A stretch of 54,342 bases of DNA from Fimbriimonadaceae bacterium (GTDB taxonomy: Bacteria; Armatimonadota; Fimbriimonadia; Fimbriimonadales; Fimbriimonadaceae): the NCBI GenBank assembly GCA_024710805.1, contig JANJUB010000157.1, positions 1 through 54,342 of the forward strand, read 5' to 3'. The position numbers and the translations under genes are program-made. Shown here one piece after another: positions 27,506 to 36,451 of this stretch. The notes below the pieces were generated by a model. That model ran no database searches, was not told the origin of the DNA, and saw only the letters and a program-made list of their open reading frames with translations. Within the stretch, counting starts at the first letter, position 1. The number at the start of each line of letters is the position of its first letter.

Positions 27506-28105
27506 ATGCCGAATCTCGAGCCCGAGCTGCTGTCCGACGTGTTGCGCCGGGCGCAGGAAATCCAGTCTGCGCAGGTCCTCGAGCAGGATGAACTTGAGGA
27601 GTACATCGTTGCCGCGGAGGAAGCGGGCATCTCCCGCGAGGCGACGCTCCAAGCCCTGCGCGAGCGGCTCGGTTTTCCGACGCACGTGCCCGCCCCCGGT
27701 GAGTACGTGTTCGCCCGTTCGGCCGACCGCCACTTCTATATGGCCAAGTTGGAGGGCGTTGCGGACCAGAAGGCGACCGTGAAGTTTCTCAATGGCGGCA
27801 CCGCCACCCTGCCCGTTTCGGATCTCCGAGAAGTGTCTTTTACGCCGGGCCAACGGCTGAACTACTTTTCCCCCAGCATGAACATGTGGGTCAGCCAGCC
27901 GGTCGTCCACTTTAACCGCGACGCGCTCACGGTCACGTTCAACTATTGGGGCACCGTAGAGACGGTGTCGGTCGATAAGGTGCGCCTGCTGAACAATACG
28001 CCGCTTTCGATCACCGACCAAGCCAAGCTGCGAATCGGCATGGTTTGGACGGCTCTCGGCGCAGGGGTTTTGGGCTTCGCGCTCGGCTGGTTCCTGCGCC
28101 GCTAG
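27506..28105 (+). CDS. C-tail-anchored protein of unknown function
   Basis: This 199-residue protein has a short helical N-terminal domain (about 1-55, LLSDVLRRAQEIQ, EYIVAAEEAGISREATLQALRERLG) that looks like a small three-helix SHOCT/UBA-type element. Two small beta-barrel (SH3/Tudor-like) segments follow (about 62-160: GEYVFARSADRHFYMAKLEGV, ATVKFLNGGTATLPVSDL, TVTFNYWGTVETV). One transmembrane helix ends the chain (MVWTALGAGVLGFALGWFLRR). Most of it should face the cytoplasm. I do not recognise a named family. A strong hairpin follows the gene. Confidence 0.72.
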   Translation: MPNLEPELLSDVLRRAQEIQSAQVLEQDELEEYIVAAEEAGISREATLQALRERLGFPTHVPAPGEYVFARSADRHFYMAKLEGVADQKATVKFLNGGTATLPVSDLREVSFTPGQRLNYFSPSMNMWVSQPVVHFNRDALTVTFNYWGTVETVSVDKVRLLNNTPLSITDQAKLRIGMVWTALGAGVLGFALGWFLRR

Positions 28106-28118
28106 ACGCCCAAAACAG

Positions 28119-28188
28119 GTTGTAGGCGAGGGATGCGTCGTGCCCTCGCCAAGGGGAGTGAGGGCACGACGCATCCCTCACCCACAAC
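28119..28188. terminator. Large hairpin between convergent genes, repeat-family member
   Basis: Arms 28119-28147 and 28160-28188 match at 27 of 29 positions around a 12-nt loop. The hairpin fills the gap between the convergent ends of the anchored protein and transketolase and probably stops both. Its core (GTAG.C...GGATG..-CGTGCC) resembles the palindrome at 27372. Confidence 0.7.
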
Positions 28189-28198
28189 TGCGCAGCCC

Positions 28199-30169
28199 TT
28201 ACATCAACGACTTCGCCGCGGCCACGACGGCTTCGGCGGTGATCCCCAACTCCCGGAAGTTCACATCCCCCGGAGCGGACGCCCCAAAGCGATCGAGTCC
28301 CACGTGCGACTGCGCATAACGACCCCAGCCAAACGTCGAAGCGGCCTCCACACTCACGGTCGGAACACCCTTCGGCAGCACAGACTCACGGTACTCCGCA
28401 TCTTGACGCTCGAACAACAGCCAGCTTGGCAAGCTCACGACACGAGCGCGAACCTCCAATGCATCGGCGGCGGCAAGCGCGAGCTGGAGTTCGCTCCCCG
28501 TTCCGACGAGGATCACTTCCGGATTCTCAACATCGCGCAGAACGTAGCCGCCCCGCTCGGCGGGATGCGAGCCATCGAAGGCCGGCGTGATGCAGGGCAG
28601 GGCTTGCCGCGTGAGGATCAGCGCTGTGGGGGTGTGCTTCGATTCCAACGCGACCTTCCACGCCGCTGCCGTTTCATGTCCGTCCGCCGGTCGGAACACG
28701 TTGAGGTTGGGAATCGCGCGCAAACCGGCGATCTGCTCGACGGGCTGGTGAGTCGGTCCGTCTTCGCCGAGGCCGATCGAGTCGTGGGTGAACACGAAAA
28801 TCGAGGGCGTCTCCATGAGCGCAGCCAGGCGAACCGAAGGCTTGCAGTAGTCGCTGAAGATAAGGAACGTGCCGCCGAATCCACGGGCCGCGCCGTGAAG
28901 CGTGATGCCGTTTACCGCCGCCATCATCGCGTGCTCGCGGACGCCGTAGTGAATCGTTCGGCCGGCGCGGTTCGTGGCCGAGAAGACGCCTCCGTCCTTC
29001 TGGACCACGTTGACGTTGCCGGTCAAGTCGGCGCCGCCGCCCAGAAAGCCGGTCAGATGGGGACCCACCGCATTGACCATGACGCCGCTGGCGGCGCGGG
29101 TGGCGAGTTTGTCGGAAAGCGCCGGCAATGCGGCGACGGCTTCGCTCACATCGCCTGCCAACGCCTTGTGGAGCCGCTCGGATTCGTCAGGATATGCCTG
29201 AGCGTAGCGGCTGAGCATGTCAATCCAGCTCGACTCCGCGACGCCGCCGTCGGTAATCGCGCCACGATAGAAGCTGACGGCTTCGTCGGGCGTGTAGAAC
29301 TCCTCTTCCGGTAGGCCGAGATTCTGCTTGGTCAGCCGGACCTCGTCGACACCCAGCGGCTCTCCGTGGGCTTTGCTCGTGTCGGCGCGATTCGGGCTGC
29401 CGAATCCGATGATCGTGCGTGCCCGGATGAGTGTCGGGCGCTCTGTGTTCGCCTTAGCTTCGGTTAAGCATCGATCCACCGCGTCGATGTCCATGCCGTC
29501 GCACGCGAGCACCTGCCAACCCAGGGCCTCGAACTTCTTCGTGACATCTTCCGTGTACGCGAGGTCGGTGCGACCGTCGATGGTGATGTTGTTGTCGTCG
29601 TAGAGGAAGATCAGCTTGCCCAGTCGCAGGTGGCCGGCAAGGGAACAGGCTTCCTGAGCGACCCCTTCCATCAGGTCGCCGTCCGAGCAGATGCCGTAGG
29701 TGTAGTGATCGACGATGGGGAAGTCGGGTCGATTGAAGACGGCGGCGAGGTGGGCTTCCGCGATCGCCATGCCTACGGCCGTGGAGATCCCTTGGCCGAG
29801 CGGGCCGGTCGCCATCTCTACTCCCGAGGTGGCTACGTTCTCAGGGTGGCCCGGAGTTCGGCTGCCAAACTGTCGGAACTGCTTCAAGTCGTTGAGCGAG
29901 AGGTCGTACCCGGTCAGATGCAGCAGGGCGTACAGGAGCATCGAACCATGGCCAGCGGACAGGATGAACCGGTCGCGATTGAACCACTTGGGGTTGCGGG
30001 GATTGTGCCTGAGGTGGCGTGTCCACAATGCGTGGGCCATCGGCGCCGCGCCCATCGGCATTCCGGGATGCCCCGAGTTGGCCTTCTGAACCGCATCGAT
30101 CGCGAGCCCTCGAATCACGTTGATGCAGCGGGTTTCGAGATGAAGATCGGGGGGAGCAGATGCGGCCAT
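28199..30169 (-). CDS. tkt: Transketolase
   Basis: This 656-residue thiamine-diphosphate enzyme of the pentose phosphate pathway transfers two-carbon ketol units. Visible features are the N-terminal [31 protein letters not shown], the ThDP/Mg motif GDGDLMEG-type segment ([14 protein letters not shown]...[10 protein letters not shown]), the middle-domain [15 protein letters not shown] and [22 protein letters not shown], and the C-terminal domain. Start 30169 gives the usual N-terminus; upstream codons read through a region unlike the family. TACCCT lies 10 nt before the ATG. It is divergent from tRNA-Ser. Confidence 0.95.
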   Translation of the reverse strand: MAASAPPDLHLETRCINVIRGLAIDAVQKANSGHPGMPMGAAPMAHALWTRHLRHNPRNPKWFNRDRFILSAGHGSMLLYALLHLTGYDLSLNDLKQFRQFGSRTPGHPENVATSGVEMATGPLGQGISTAVGMAIAEAHLAAVFNRPDFPIVDHYTYGICSDGDLMEGVAQEACSLAGHLRLGKLIFLYDDNNITIDGRTDLAYTEDVTKKFEALGWQVLACDGMDIDAVDRCLTEAKANTERPTLIRARTIIGFGSPNRADTSKAHGEPLGVDEVRLTKQNLGLPEEEFYTPDEAVSFYRGAITDGGVAESSWIDMLSRYAQAYPDESERLHKALAGDVSEAVAALPALSDKLATRAASGVMVNAVGPHLTGFLGGGADLTGNVNVVQKDGGVFSATNRAGRTIHYGVREHAMMAAVNGITLHGAARGFGGTFLIFSDYCKPSVRLAALMETPSIFVFTHDSIGLGEDGPTHQPVEQIAGLRAIPNLNVFRPADGHETAAAWKVALESKHTPTALILTRQALPCITPAFDGSHPAERGGYVLRDVENPEVILVGTGSELQLALAAADALEVRARVVSLPSWLLFERQDAEYRESVLPKGVPTVSVEAASTFGWGRYAQSHVGLDRFGASAPGDVNFRELGITAEAVVAAAKSLM

Positions 30170-30273
30170 GGCGTCGTCTAGGGTACCCCCGCTGGAAACA
30201 GAGAGCAGACATCGACGCGACCAACAAAGTAGGCTCGTACCCGCGAGAAATGGCGGTTTCGCGCCGATCATGT

Positions 30274-30279
30274 TATACT
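30274..30279 (+). promoter_or_regulatory. -10 element (TATACT) of tRNA-Ser
   Basis: TATACT ends 12 nt before the mature tRNA 5' end. The -35 region is not clear. Confidence 0.45.
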
Positions 30280-30291
30280 ACGTCTCGGCGC

Positions 30292-30381
30292 GGAGAGATG
30301 GCTGAGTGGACGAAAGCGCCCGCCTGCTAAGTGGGTAAGAGAGAAATCTCTTCTCGGGTTCGAATCCCGATCTCTCCGCCA
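30292..30381 (+). tRNA. tRNA-Ser (anticodon GCU)
   Basis: The acceptor stem GGAGAGA (30292-30298) pairs with TCTCTCC (30371-30377). The anticodon stem is CCCGC/GTGGG with loop CTGCTAA, giving anticodon GCT (decodes AGC/AGU). A long variable arm (GAGAGAAATCTCTTC), as in class II tRNAs, and a T arm with TTCGAAT follow. G73 and a genome-encoded CCA are present. The lytic transglycosylase starts 34 bp later. Confidence 0.96.
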
Positions 30382-30415
30382 GTTATTGCTTTTTGGGGCC
30401 GGGACGACGAGATAA

Positions 30416-31426
30416 ATGAAGCGGATTCTCGGATTGGCACTGGCGATGGTTATCGCGGCGAGCGGCTTTACGCAGTCACTCGACGACTACTTGAAGGTGC
30501 GTCGCGCCTCTAAGATCTCGGCGCCGGCAAACTCGGTTGCGCTCAACGCTCTCGTCGGCACGAAGTCTTTCGAGATCATCGGCACTGTTCAGGGCGTCGT
30601 TGGATCCGGCGACCTCACGAACATCATTTTTCAACTCGCCGACGGCGAGACTTTGCGCATCGTCACGCGAAGCGCACCTGACTGGCTGACCGCCAGCGAG
30701 ATGGACGTTCGGTTGCTGATCAAGGCCACCCGCGAGCACGAGAACGGCGAACTGTCCGCGTTCTTGCTTGGCGCCGCCACCGACGCGCAGATCGCTCCAC
30801 TTGAGGCCGCCGAGCGCAGTCGCAACGCTCAGAAGACCTCGTCGCCCAAATCGGGCAGTTCGACCTCGGGACTGCGCGGTTCCATCAGCCGGGGCGGAAC
30901 CAAGCTGACCAGCCGCTCGACGATCGCGCCGCGCGTCGTGCCCGCCGAGGAAGCGGTCATCGCCTACGCCAGCTTCATCAAGAACCGCAACAAGCGGCTG
31001 AGCGATGCCGAAGCGACGAAGATCGCCCACGGCGTCATCGCCTTCAGCATCCAGTACGGGGTCGATGCCCGGCTCGTCATGGCGATTCTGATCGCGGAGA
31101 GCGGCTTCAATCCGAATGCGACGTCTCGCTCGGGTGCGATGGGGCTGGGGCAGCTGATGCCGGCCACCGCGCAGAGCCTGGGCGTTTCCAATCCCTACGA
31201 CACAACCGAGAATCTGTACGGCACGGTCCGAACGATCCGCGGCCATTTGGAGCGCTACCACAAGCAGACCGGAGGCGATCCCTTCGAGGCGCTGATTCTC
31301 TCGCTGGCCGCCTACAACGCCGGCAGCGGCGCGGTCCGCAAACACGGCGGCGTTCCCCCTTATCGCGAGACCCAGAACTACGTTCGCAAAGTGGTCGACG
31401 TGTATCGGCAACTCACCGGCCAGTAA
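30416..31426 (+). CDS. Lytic transglycosylase (SLT domain) with N-terminal OB-like domain
   Basis: This 336-residue exported peptidoglycan lyase cleaves MurNAc-GlcNAc bonds to 1,6-anhydro products. The signal peptide is MKRILGLALAMVIAASGFTQ. Residues about 40-125 form a small beta domain (FEIIGTVQGVVGSGDLTNIIFQL) that may be OB-like, then a low-complexity Ser/Arg linker. The SLT domain is at about 195-330: catalytic E228 in ILIAESGFNPNATSRSGAMGLGQLMP, then SLAAYNAGSGAV and YRETQNYVRKV. The arrangement is that of family 1 Slt/MltC-like soluble enzymes. It lies just after tRNA-Ser. Confidence 0.92.
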   Translation: MKRILGLALAMVIAASGFTQSLDDYLKVRRASKISAPANSVALNALVGTKSFEIIGTVQGVVGSGDLTNIIFQLADGETLRIVTRSAPDWLTASEMDVRLLIKATREHENGELSAFLLGAATDAQIAPLEAAERSRNAQKTSSPKSGSSTSGLRGSISRGGTKLTSRSTIAPRVVPAEEAVIAYASFIKNRNKRLSDAEATKIAHGVIAFSIQYGVDARLVMAILIAESGFNPNATSRSGAMGLGQLMPATAQSLGVSNPYDTTENLYGTVRTIRGHLERYHKQTGGDPFEALILSLAAYNAGSGAVRKHGGVPPYRETQNYVRKVVDVYRQLTGQ

Positions 31427-31471
31427 GTCCAGTGTGGACAGGGAAGTGACGTGCCCTACAACAACACCAAC

Positions 31472-31500
31472 TTGGGCCGTACGTTTCCCCGCGCTATACT
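31472..31500 (+). promoter_or_regulatory. Promoter of YciI-family gene, start-proximal
   Basis: TTGGGC (31472-31477), a 17-bp spacer and TATACT (31495-31500) form a good housekeeping promoter. The -10 ends 6 nt before the GTG start, so the mRNA should be leaderless. This is the clearest example of the pattern in the window. Confidence 0.6.
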
Positions 31501-31506
31501 CCGCTC

Positions 31507-31806
31507 GTGCACTACCTGCTCATCTACGACTTGGCCAGTGACTATCTCGAGCGGAGAGGGCCGCTGCGCCATGAGCATTTGCGGCAAGCCAGAGAGGCCG
31601 TCGCCCGCGGCGAGCTGGTGCTGGGGGGCGCGCTCGCCGATCCGGCGGATCAGGCGTATCTCCTGTTTCAAGGGGATTCTCCAGAGGCCGCCGAGGAGTT
31701 TGCCCGCAACGATGTGTACGTTACGGAGGGTCTCGTGAGGCACTGGAAAGTTCGCGAGTGGACTACCGTTGTCGGCGATCAAGCGGCGGCTCCACCCAAG
31801 GTTTAA
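31507..31806 (+). CDS. YciI family protein
   Basis: This 99-residue ferredoxin-like alpha/beta protein starts MHYLLIYDLASDYLERRGPLRHEHL and carries the family's His region and GALADPADQAYLLFQG strand, followed by ARNDVYVTEGLV in place of the usual DPYV. YciI-like proteins are small cytoplasmic proteins; some are dehalogenase-like enzymes but most have no known role. The start is GTG. It lies 56 bp before tpiA. Confidence 0.88.
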   Translation: MHYLLIYDLASDYLERRGPLRHEHLRQAREAVARGELVLGGALADPADQAYLLFQGDSPEAAEEFARNDVYVTEGLVRHWKVREWTTVVGDQAAAPPKV

Positions 31807-31862
31807 CCATCCGGTCGCCAAGTTGCCCAGGTTGCGCGGTAAAGTGAGGCAAGAGGGCAATC

Positions 31863-32666
31863 ATGCGCACGAAACTTGTCGTCGGCAACTGGAAAATGCA
31901 CAAGACGCTCGCAGAAGCGGTGGCGACGGTTGAGGCATCGTTGCGCTGGGTGGATGCCCGTAAGGACGTTGATGTGGCGATCTGCCCGCCGTTCACCGCG
32001 CTGTCCAAGGTGCGCGAACTGTTGCGCCACACCCACATTCAAGTTGGCGCACAGGACGTTTTTTGGAAGGATGCGGGTGCCTTTACGGGACAGGTCAGCC
32101 CGGCGATGCTCAGCGATATCGGTTGCGCGTACTGCATCGTAGGTCACTCGGAGACCCGCGGTCGCTTTGGCAAGCTCGAGGTGGCGGAGTCCAGCCTGGG
32201 CTACTTCGCGGAATCCGACCACACGATCAATCTCAAGATTCGCGCGCTGCTGTTCCAGTCCATCAACCCCATCCTATGTGTCGGAGAGACGGAGGCCGAG
32301 CGCCAAGCGGGTCAGACCGAGGCGGTCATCCGCAACCAGCTTGCTTCTGCGCTCGAGGGTATCGATCCCTCCGAGATGTACTTCTTCTCGGTGGCCTATG
32401 AACCGGTGTGGGCGATTGGCACCGGCAATACGTGCGATGCCGCCGAAGCTAACCGAGTGTGCGGTTTCATTCGTCAGGTGATCAGCGATTTGAACGATCC
32501 CGATGTCGCTCAGAACATCCGAATCCTCTACGGCGGCAGCGTCAAACCCGATAATGCCGACGAGCTATTCCGGCAACCGGAAATCGACGGCGGCCTGGTC
32601 GGCGGGGCGAGCCTCGACCCCCACAGCTTTAGCCGGATCGTGATGGCCGCGGGATCGAACGCTTAG
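31863..32666 (+). CDS. tpiA: Triosephosphate isomerase
   Basis: This 267-residue glycolytic enzyme interconverts dihydroxyacetone phosphate and glyceraldehyde 3-phosphate. Catalytic residues are K11 (GNWKMHK), H95 (VGHSE) and E180 (AYEPVWAIGTG); the phosphate loop ILYGGSVKPDN is also present. After GHSE the usual RR..F is replaced by TRGRFGKLEVAESSLGYF, an insertion of about 12 residues in loop 4, which explains the extra length. AAGAGGG precedes the ATG. The end overlaps the convergent deaminase gene by 38 bp. Confidence 0.95.
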   Translation: MRTKLVVGNWKMHKTLAEAVATVEASLRWVDARKDVDVAICPPFTALSKVRELLRHTHIQVGAQDVFWKDAGAFTGQVSPAMLSDIGCAYCIVGHSETRGRFGKLEVAESSLGYFAESDHTINLKIRALLFQSINPILCVGETEAERQAGQTEAVIRNQLASALEGIDPSEMYFFSVAYEPVWAIGTGNTCDAAEANRVCGFIRQVISDLNDPDVAQNIRILYGGSVKPDNADELFRQPEIDGGLVGGASLDPHSFSRIVMAAGSNA

Positions 32667-33633
32667 CCTCCTCGTCGAGAAAGGCGGCTTCGATCGCGGT
32701 TTCGTTCAGGCGTAGGATCGTTGATTCGTCCCACTGGAACGCCTCTGCACACCGGATCCATTCATCGGTCAGCGTGGTGCCGAACATCGGCGGATCATCG
32801 GAGTTCACCGTCACCGCGACGCTGGCTTCCATGAGTTTGGGCAGCGGATGCTGGCTAAGCAGCGGCACGACCCCAAGGCACACGTTGCTGGTCGGGCAGA
32901 CTTCGAGGACCACCCTCTCGTCGCGCAGCCGTGTTATCAGGTCGGGGTCTTCGATGCTGCGGATTCCATGGCCGATCCGATGAGCACCGGTGATGTCGAG
33001 CGTCTCCGCGACCGACCACGCGCCTTCGGTCTCACCCGCATGGGCCGTCACGGGAATACCGAGTCGTTGCGCTTCCGCGAACACCTCGCGGTAGATGACA
33101 GTGCCGCGGCTCTCGAATCCGGCGATGCCAAGGGCGCACACGCCCTGCCCAAGCGATTCGGCGACCCAGTGCATGACCTGCATGGCGCGCTCCGGGCGGT
33201 CGCCTCGCACGATGTCGAGGACGAACTGGACATCGACGCCCAACTCTGTCTTGCCCCAGGCCCGGGCGCGCTGCAGCGCGCCTAGCTGCTCGGCAAAGGG
33301 GATGCCGCACCGGGTCTCGACGGTCGAGGCCGTATAAGTGGCCTCGGTGTACACGATGTTCTGTTCGGCCTGGCCTCTGATGAACTCGCGCAGCACGAAC
33401 TCCAGATCTTCGACGGTGCGCACGCACTCGGTGACCTTGATGTACACCTCGACGAAGTGGGCGAAGTCGCGGAACTCGTACCAGTGCTTTAGCCCTTCGA
33501 GATCGGTTGCGGGGAGGGAAATGCCGTGCTTCTCTGCCAAGCGCAAGACCGTCTCGGGACGGATGGAGCCCTCGACGTGGACGTGAAGTTCGACTTTGGG
33601 CAGTTGACGGATCCACTCGGCGGAAACGGACAT
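32629..33633 (-). CDS. add: Adenosine deaminase family protein
   Basis: This 334-residue metal-dependent TIM-barrel deaminase has zinc ligands and catalytic residues in ELHVHVEGS (HxH), TAHAGET (His, Glu), HRIGHGI and NSDDPPMFGT. All key residues are present, so it should be active. The family covers adenosine deaminase, adenine deaminase and aminodeoxyfutalosine deaminase; the sequence does not decide among them. ATG 33633 fits the family start; CATACT lies 5 nt upstream. Its 3' end overlaps tpiA by 38 bp on the opposite strand. Confidence 0.88.
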   Translation of the reverse strand: MSVSAEWIRQLPKVELHVHVEGSIRPETVLRLAEKHGISLPATDLEGLKHWYEFRDFAHFVEVYIKVTECVRTVEDLEFVLREFIRGQAEQNIVYTEATYTASTVETRCGIPFAEQLGALQRARAWGKTELGVDVQFVLDIVRGDRPERAMQVMHWVAESLGQGVCALGIAGFESRGTVIYREVFAEAQRLGIPVTAHAGETEGAWSVAETLDITGAHRIGHGIRSIEDPDLITRLRDERVVLEVCPTSNVCLGVVPLLSQHPLPKLMEASVAVTVNSDDPPMFGTTLTDEWIRCAEAFQWDESTILRLNETAIEAAFLDEEAKRSIPRPSRSG

Positions 33634-33684
33634 GCTTGAGTATGGCGCAGGGGACGGCTCGGGTTGGCGCGGGGTAACTGGTGC

Positions 33685-33738
33685 CCCCACTCCTCCCCGT
33701 TGCAGGAGGACCTTCGCGCTTGCGCGAAGAGGTGGGGT
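33685..33738. repeat. Dispersed hairpin repeat, copy 1
   Basis: The outer arms CCCCAC (33685-33690) and GTGGGG (33732-33737) enclose CTTCGCGC-TT-GCGCGAAG (33712-33729), a perfect 8-bp hairpin, and TTGCAGG. A second copy at 37351-37399 keeps the hairpin with one swapped base pair. It lies in the gap between the deaminase and the small membrane-protein gene. Confidence 0.7.
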
Positions 33739-33741
33739 CGC

Positions 33742-34122
33742 CTAGTCTTTCGGCAGCCGAACCCACGCGAAGGCATAGAAAACGAGCGCGATGGAAAGCC
33801 CAAAGTCGACGACCGAAAGTGGGGTTCGAAAGAAGAGCTGGGCCCAAGTCAGCAGTCCCCAAACATCGAAGAACGCCTCCACCAGCACGAGCCAGATGAG
33901 CCATGGCACCCGGCGGAACGGGCCGAGGACCACCAACGCCGGAACCCCGAGCGTGAGAACCGCCGAACCGACCGTCCACAGAAGGACCACGCCGATCTCT
34001 CCCGGAGATAGCTGGACTCTGGCCCATGACGGCGAAATGAGACTATAGAGCAGGATGGCGAACTTCATCGCCGTGAGCACGAGGAAGATGCGGCGGATCC
34101 GTCGGCCGGCCCAAGTCTCCAT
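33742..34122 (-). CDS. Small integral membrane protein, unknown
   Basis: This 126-residue protein has four hydrophobic helices (about residues 12-31, 42-66, 72-90 and 100-121). The ATG at 34122 is preferred over a TTG one codon earlier. It begins 4 bp after the stop of the exported protein gene at 34127, so the two are an operon. No family recognised. Confidence 0.7.
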   Translation of the reverse strand: METWAGRRIRRIFLVLTAMKFAILLYSLISPSWARVQLSPGEIGVVLLWTVGSAVLTLGVPALVVLGPFRRVPWLIWLVLVEAFFDVWGLLTWAQLFFRTPLSVVDFGLSIALVFYAFAWVRLPKD

Positions 34123-34126
34123 CAAC

Positions 34127-34924
34127 TCACGGCTTCAGCGAGACCGTCACTGTCGTTTTCAGCTTCCGCTCGGATTTTGCCTCGCTGCCAATCTCGACCA
34201 CCTGGCTCACCGCGTCCGCAACGACCTTGGACTTCACCACCACGCCCTGCTTGACGTCGAACTGAACTTCGCCCTCCCCGGTCACGGTCGTCGTGACTTT
34301 CGCGAACGCGTCTTCGGGCTTGGTCACCACGTTCTTCGCTTCGTCTTCCAAGGTCTCGTAAGCCTGGTTCAGCTTCAGAGTCAAGAAGAGCGTTTCGCCC
34401 TCCTGCCGCTTCAGCGTAACCGTGTAGCTGACCTTGCTGTCGCCGAACTTCTTGTCGAAGCTGAACGACTTCTCAGGTTCGAGCGGCCCCTCCGGAAACT
34501 CGATCGGCAAGTACGTGATATCTGGGAATCGCTTCGCATCCAACCCAGGCAGGCGGATCGGCAGCGAGACGTCAGGCGCGTCCGTCTTGACGATCTTGCC
34601 TTGCGGGGTGTGCGAGAGAACGTTCTTCGGGAAGAAAGGCCGAACGTTGTCCACGGTGAAGGGAAGCGGCGCTCCGTTGAACTTGACCTCCAACTCGGTG
34701 AGATCGCTTTCCGCACGCGGATTCCTTTCCTCGTCGGGGCCGAGACTCTTCACCACCATGCCGATCTTCACGTCGAACACGCCCTCTTGGCCGCCTAGCA
34801 CGGGCACAAAACCGTCGAACTCCACCTGCACTTGGTATTGCAGCGGGTTCTCAGGAAGCCGGTACGTGATGGGTTCGGCGGGCGCGAACGAAAGGAGGGC
34901 AAGAGCCGAGGCAAGTCCGAGCAT
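34127..34924 (-). CDS. Exported protein of unknown function
   Basis: This 265-residue protein has a signal-like start MLGLASALALLSFAPAEP with no basic residue. The mature part is strand-rich and repetitive in charge (YQVQVEFDGFVPVLGGQEGVFDVKIGMVVKSLG; VSYTVTLKRQEGETLFLTLKL; ATTTVTGEGEVQFDVKQGVVVKS), suggesting a periplasmic beta-sandwich of the type that forms repeated sheets. I do not recognise a named domain. It is divergent from the DUF4139 gene, 67 bp between starts, and heads an operon with a small membrane protein. Confidence 0.7.
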   Translation of the reverse strand: MLGLASALALLSFAPAEPITYRLPENPLQYQVQVEFDGFVPVLGGQEGVFDVKIGMVVKSLGPDEERNPRAESDLTELEVKFNGAPLPFTVDNVRPFFPKNVLSHTPQGKIVKTDAPDVSLPIRLPGLDAKRFPDITYLPIEFPEGPLEPEKSFSFDKKFGDSKVSYTVTLKRQEGETLFLTLKLNQAYETLEDEAKNVVTKPEDAFAKVTTTVTGEGEVQFDVKQGVVVKSKVVADAVSQVVEIGSEAKSERKLKTTVTVSLKP

Positions 34925-34991
34925 GATTGATTAGTGTGACGCACGATTCGGAATGCGCGTTTCGATTGCGCCGCCCCAACGTCCTAAGAGC

Positions 34992-36416
34992 ATGATGCTC
35001 ACTTCACTCGCTTTTGCTGCCTTGGCCCAAGCCGTTGCGTCGGGCAATGGTCCCGAAGTCACCGTTTACAACCAAGGCTTTGGCCTCGTCAAAGAACTCC
35101 GGTCTCTGTCGCTGCGGGCCGGCCGTCAGTCAGTCGCCGTCGAGGATGTTGCCGCGATGATCGAGACCAACTCGGTGGCGATCCGTTCGCTCGGCCGCGC
35201 CGACGCGTTCGAAGTGCTCGAGCAAAACTACCAATACGACCTGATCAGCGTTCAAGCGATTCTCAACAAGGCGGTAGGCAAGGAAGTCCGCTTCCACCGT
35301 GTGCTGCCGAACGGACAACGTGAGGTGGTCGTCGGAACCCTGCTCTCCTCGCCCACCGCGATCGTGGGCAACGCGAACGGCGGCCAGAATCAGACGTACA
35401 ACGGCATGGTGATCCGCACCGCCGAGGGGCGAATTTTGCTCAACCCCAGCGGCGAAATCGAAGTCACGTCGCTCCCTGAAGGACTGATCTCCAAGCCGAC
35501 GCTTCTCTGGGAACTTCAGGCCGCCGCGGCCGGAACGGTTCCGATCGAACTCAGTTATCTCACCCAGGGCATCAGTTGGAAGGCCGACTACGTGCTCCAG
35601 CTGGACGGCATCAGCACGGCGGACCTACGCGGTTGGGTGACGATGACGAATAACAGCGGAGCCACGTACAAGGATGCGAGGCTGAAGCTCTTGGCCGGCG
35701 ACGTCGAGCGCGCGCGGCCCGAAGTGATGACGGATATGATGAAGGCTCGCGGAGCCGGTGCAGCCGGCGGCGGCGGATTCCAAGAGGAGTCGCTCTTCGA
35801 GTACCACCTGTACACGCTCCAGCGGCCGGCCACGATCCGCGACCGGGAGATCAAGCAGCTCTCGTTGCTGGATGCGAGCGGGCTCAAGTACACCAAGAAG
35901 CTGATCGTTGACTCGATGGCACCCTACCGGGGCTGGTATCCCCAAGAAGGCGCAGTCGGCGTGGGTGACGTGAAGCCTCTGGTCAAGGTGGAGTTCGTCA
36001 ACTCCGAAGCAAACAAGCTCGGTATGCCGTTGCCGAAGGGCACGGTCAAGGTGTATCAACGCGACAAGAGCGGCAGTGTGCAGATGCTCGGCGAAGACAA
36101 CATCGACCACACGCCGAAGGATGAGAGAATCAGCTTGACCGTCGGCCGCAGCTTCGACGTCCGCGCCACGCGTACGCGAACGAACTTCAGGCGCATCGCC
36201 GCCAACCAAACCGAGGAGTCGTTCTCGATCGAGGTGCGCAACCGCAAGGACGTGCCCGAGACGGTCCACGTGATGGAGCGCCACTGGAGCGACTGGAAGA
36301 TCAGCTCCGAATCGATGCCATTCACCAAGCTTGACGCCAACACGATCGAGTTCAAGGTGGACCTCAAGGCGGGCGAGACCAAGACCATCACCTACACGGT
36401 GAATACGAAGTGGTGA
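34992..36416 (+). CDS. DUF4139 domain-containing exported protein
   Basis: This 474-residue protein starts at ATG 34992 with AAGAG upstream, and its signal-like stretch MMLTSLAFAALAQAVAS lacks basic residues. The mature N-terminus EVTVYNQGFGLVKELRSLSL matches the DUF4140/DUF4139 family start; later PIELSYLTQGISWKADYVLQL, the NNSGATYKDARLKLLAGDV segment and the C-terminal VEVRNRKDVPETVHVMERHWSDWKI with GETKTITYTV fit DUF4139. These are periplasmic or surface beta-rich proteins of unknown role. It lies upstream of the lone sdhB gene. Confidence 0.88.
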   Translation: MMLTSLAFAALAQAVASGNGPEVTVYNQGFGLVKELRSLSLRAGRQSVAVEDVAAMIETNSVAIRSLGRADAFEVLEQNYQYDLISVQAILNKAVGKEVRFHRVLPNGQREVVVGTLLSSPTAIVGNANGGQNQTYNGMVIRTAEGRILLNPSGEIEVTSLPEGLISKPTLLWELQAAAAGTVPIELSYLTQGISWKADYVLQLDGISTADLRGWVTMTNNSGATYKDARLKLLAGDVERARPEVMTDMMKARGAGAAGGGGFQEESLFEYHLYTLQRPATIRDREIKQLSLLDASGLKYTKKLIVDSMAPYRGWYPQEGAVGVGDVKPLVKVEFVNSEANKLGMPLPKGTVKVYQRDKSGSVQMLGEDNIDHTPKDERISLTVGRSFDVRATRTRTNFRRIAANQTEESFSIEVRNRKDVPETVHVMERHWSDWKISSESMPFTKLDANTIEFKVDLKAGETKTITYTVNTKW

Positions 36417-36451
36417 GGACGCAAACCAGACCCGAAAACACGTAAACTCAG

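Noticed and set aside
30292-30381. tRNA-Ser as an integration site
   Set aside because: No integrase, no repeated tRNA 3' end and no composition change were seen nearby.
33634-34027. Arg-rich minus-strand frame over the gap and small membrane protein
   Set aside because: Overlaps the real deaminase and membrane-protein frames; no start signal or family match.
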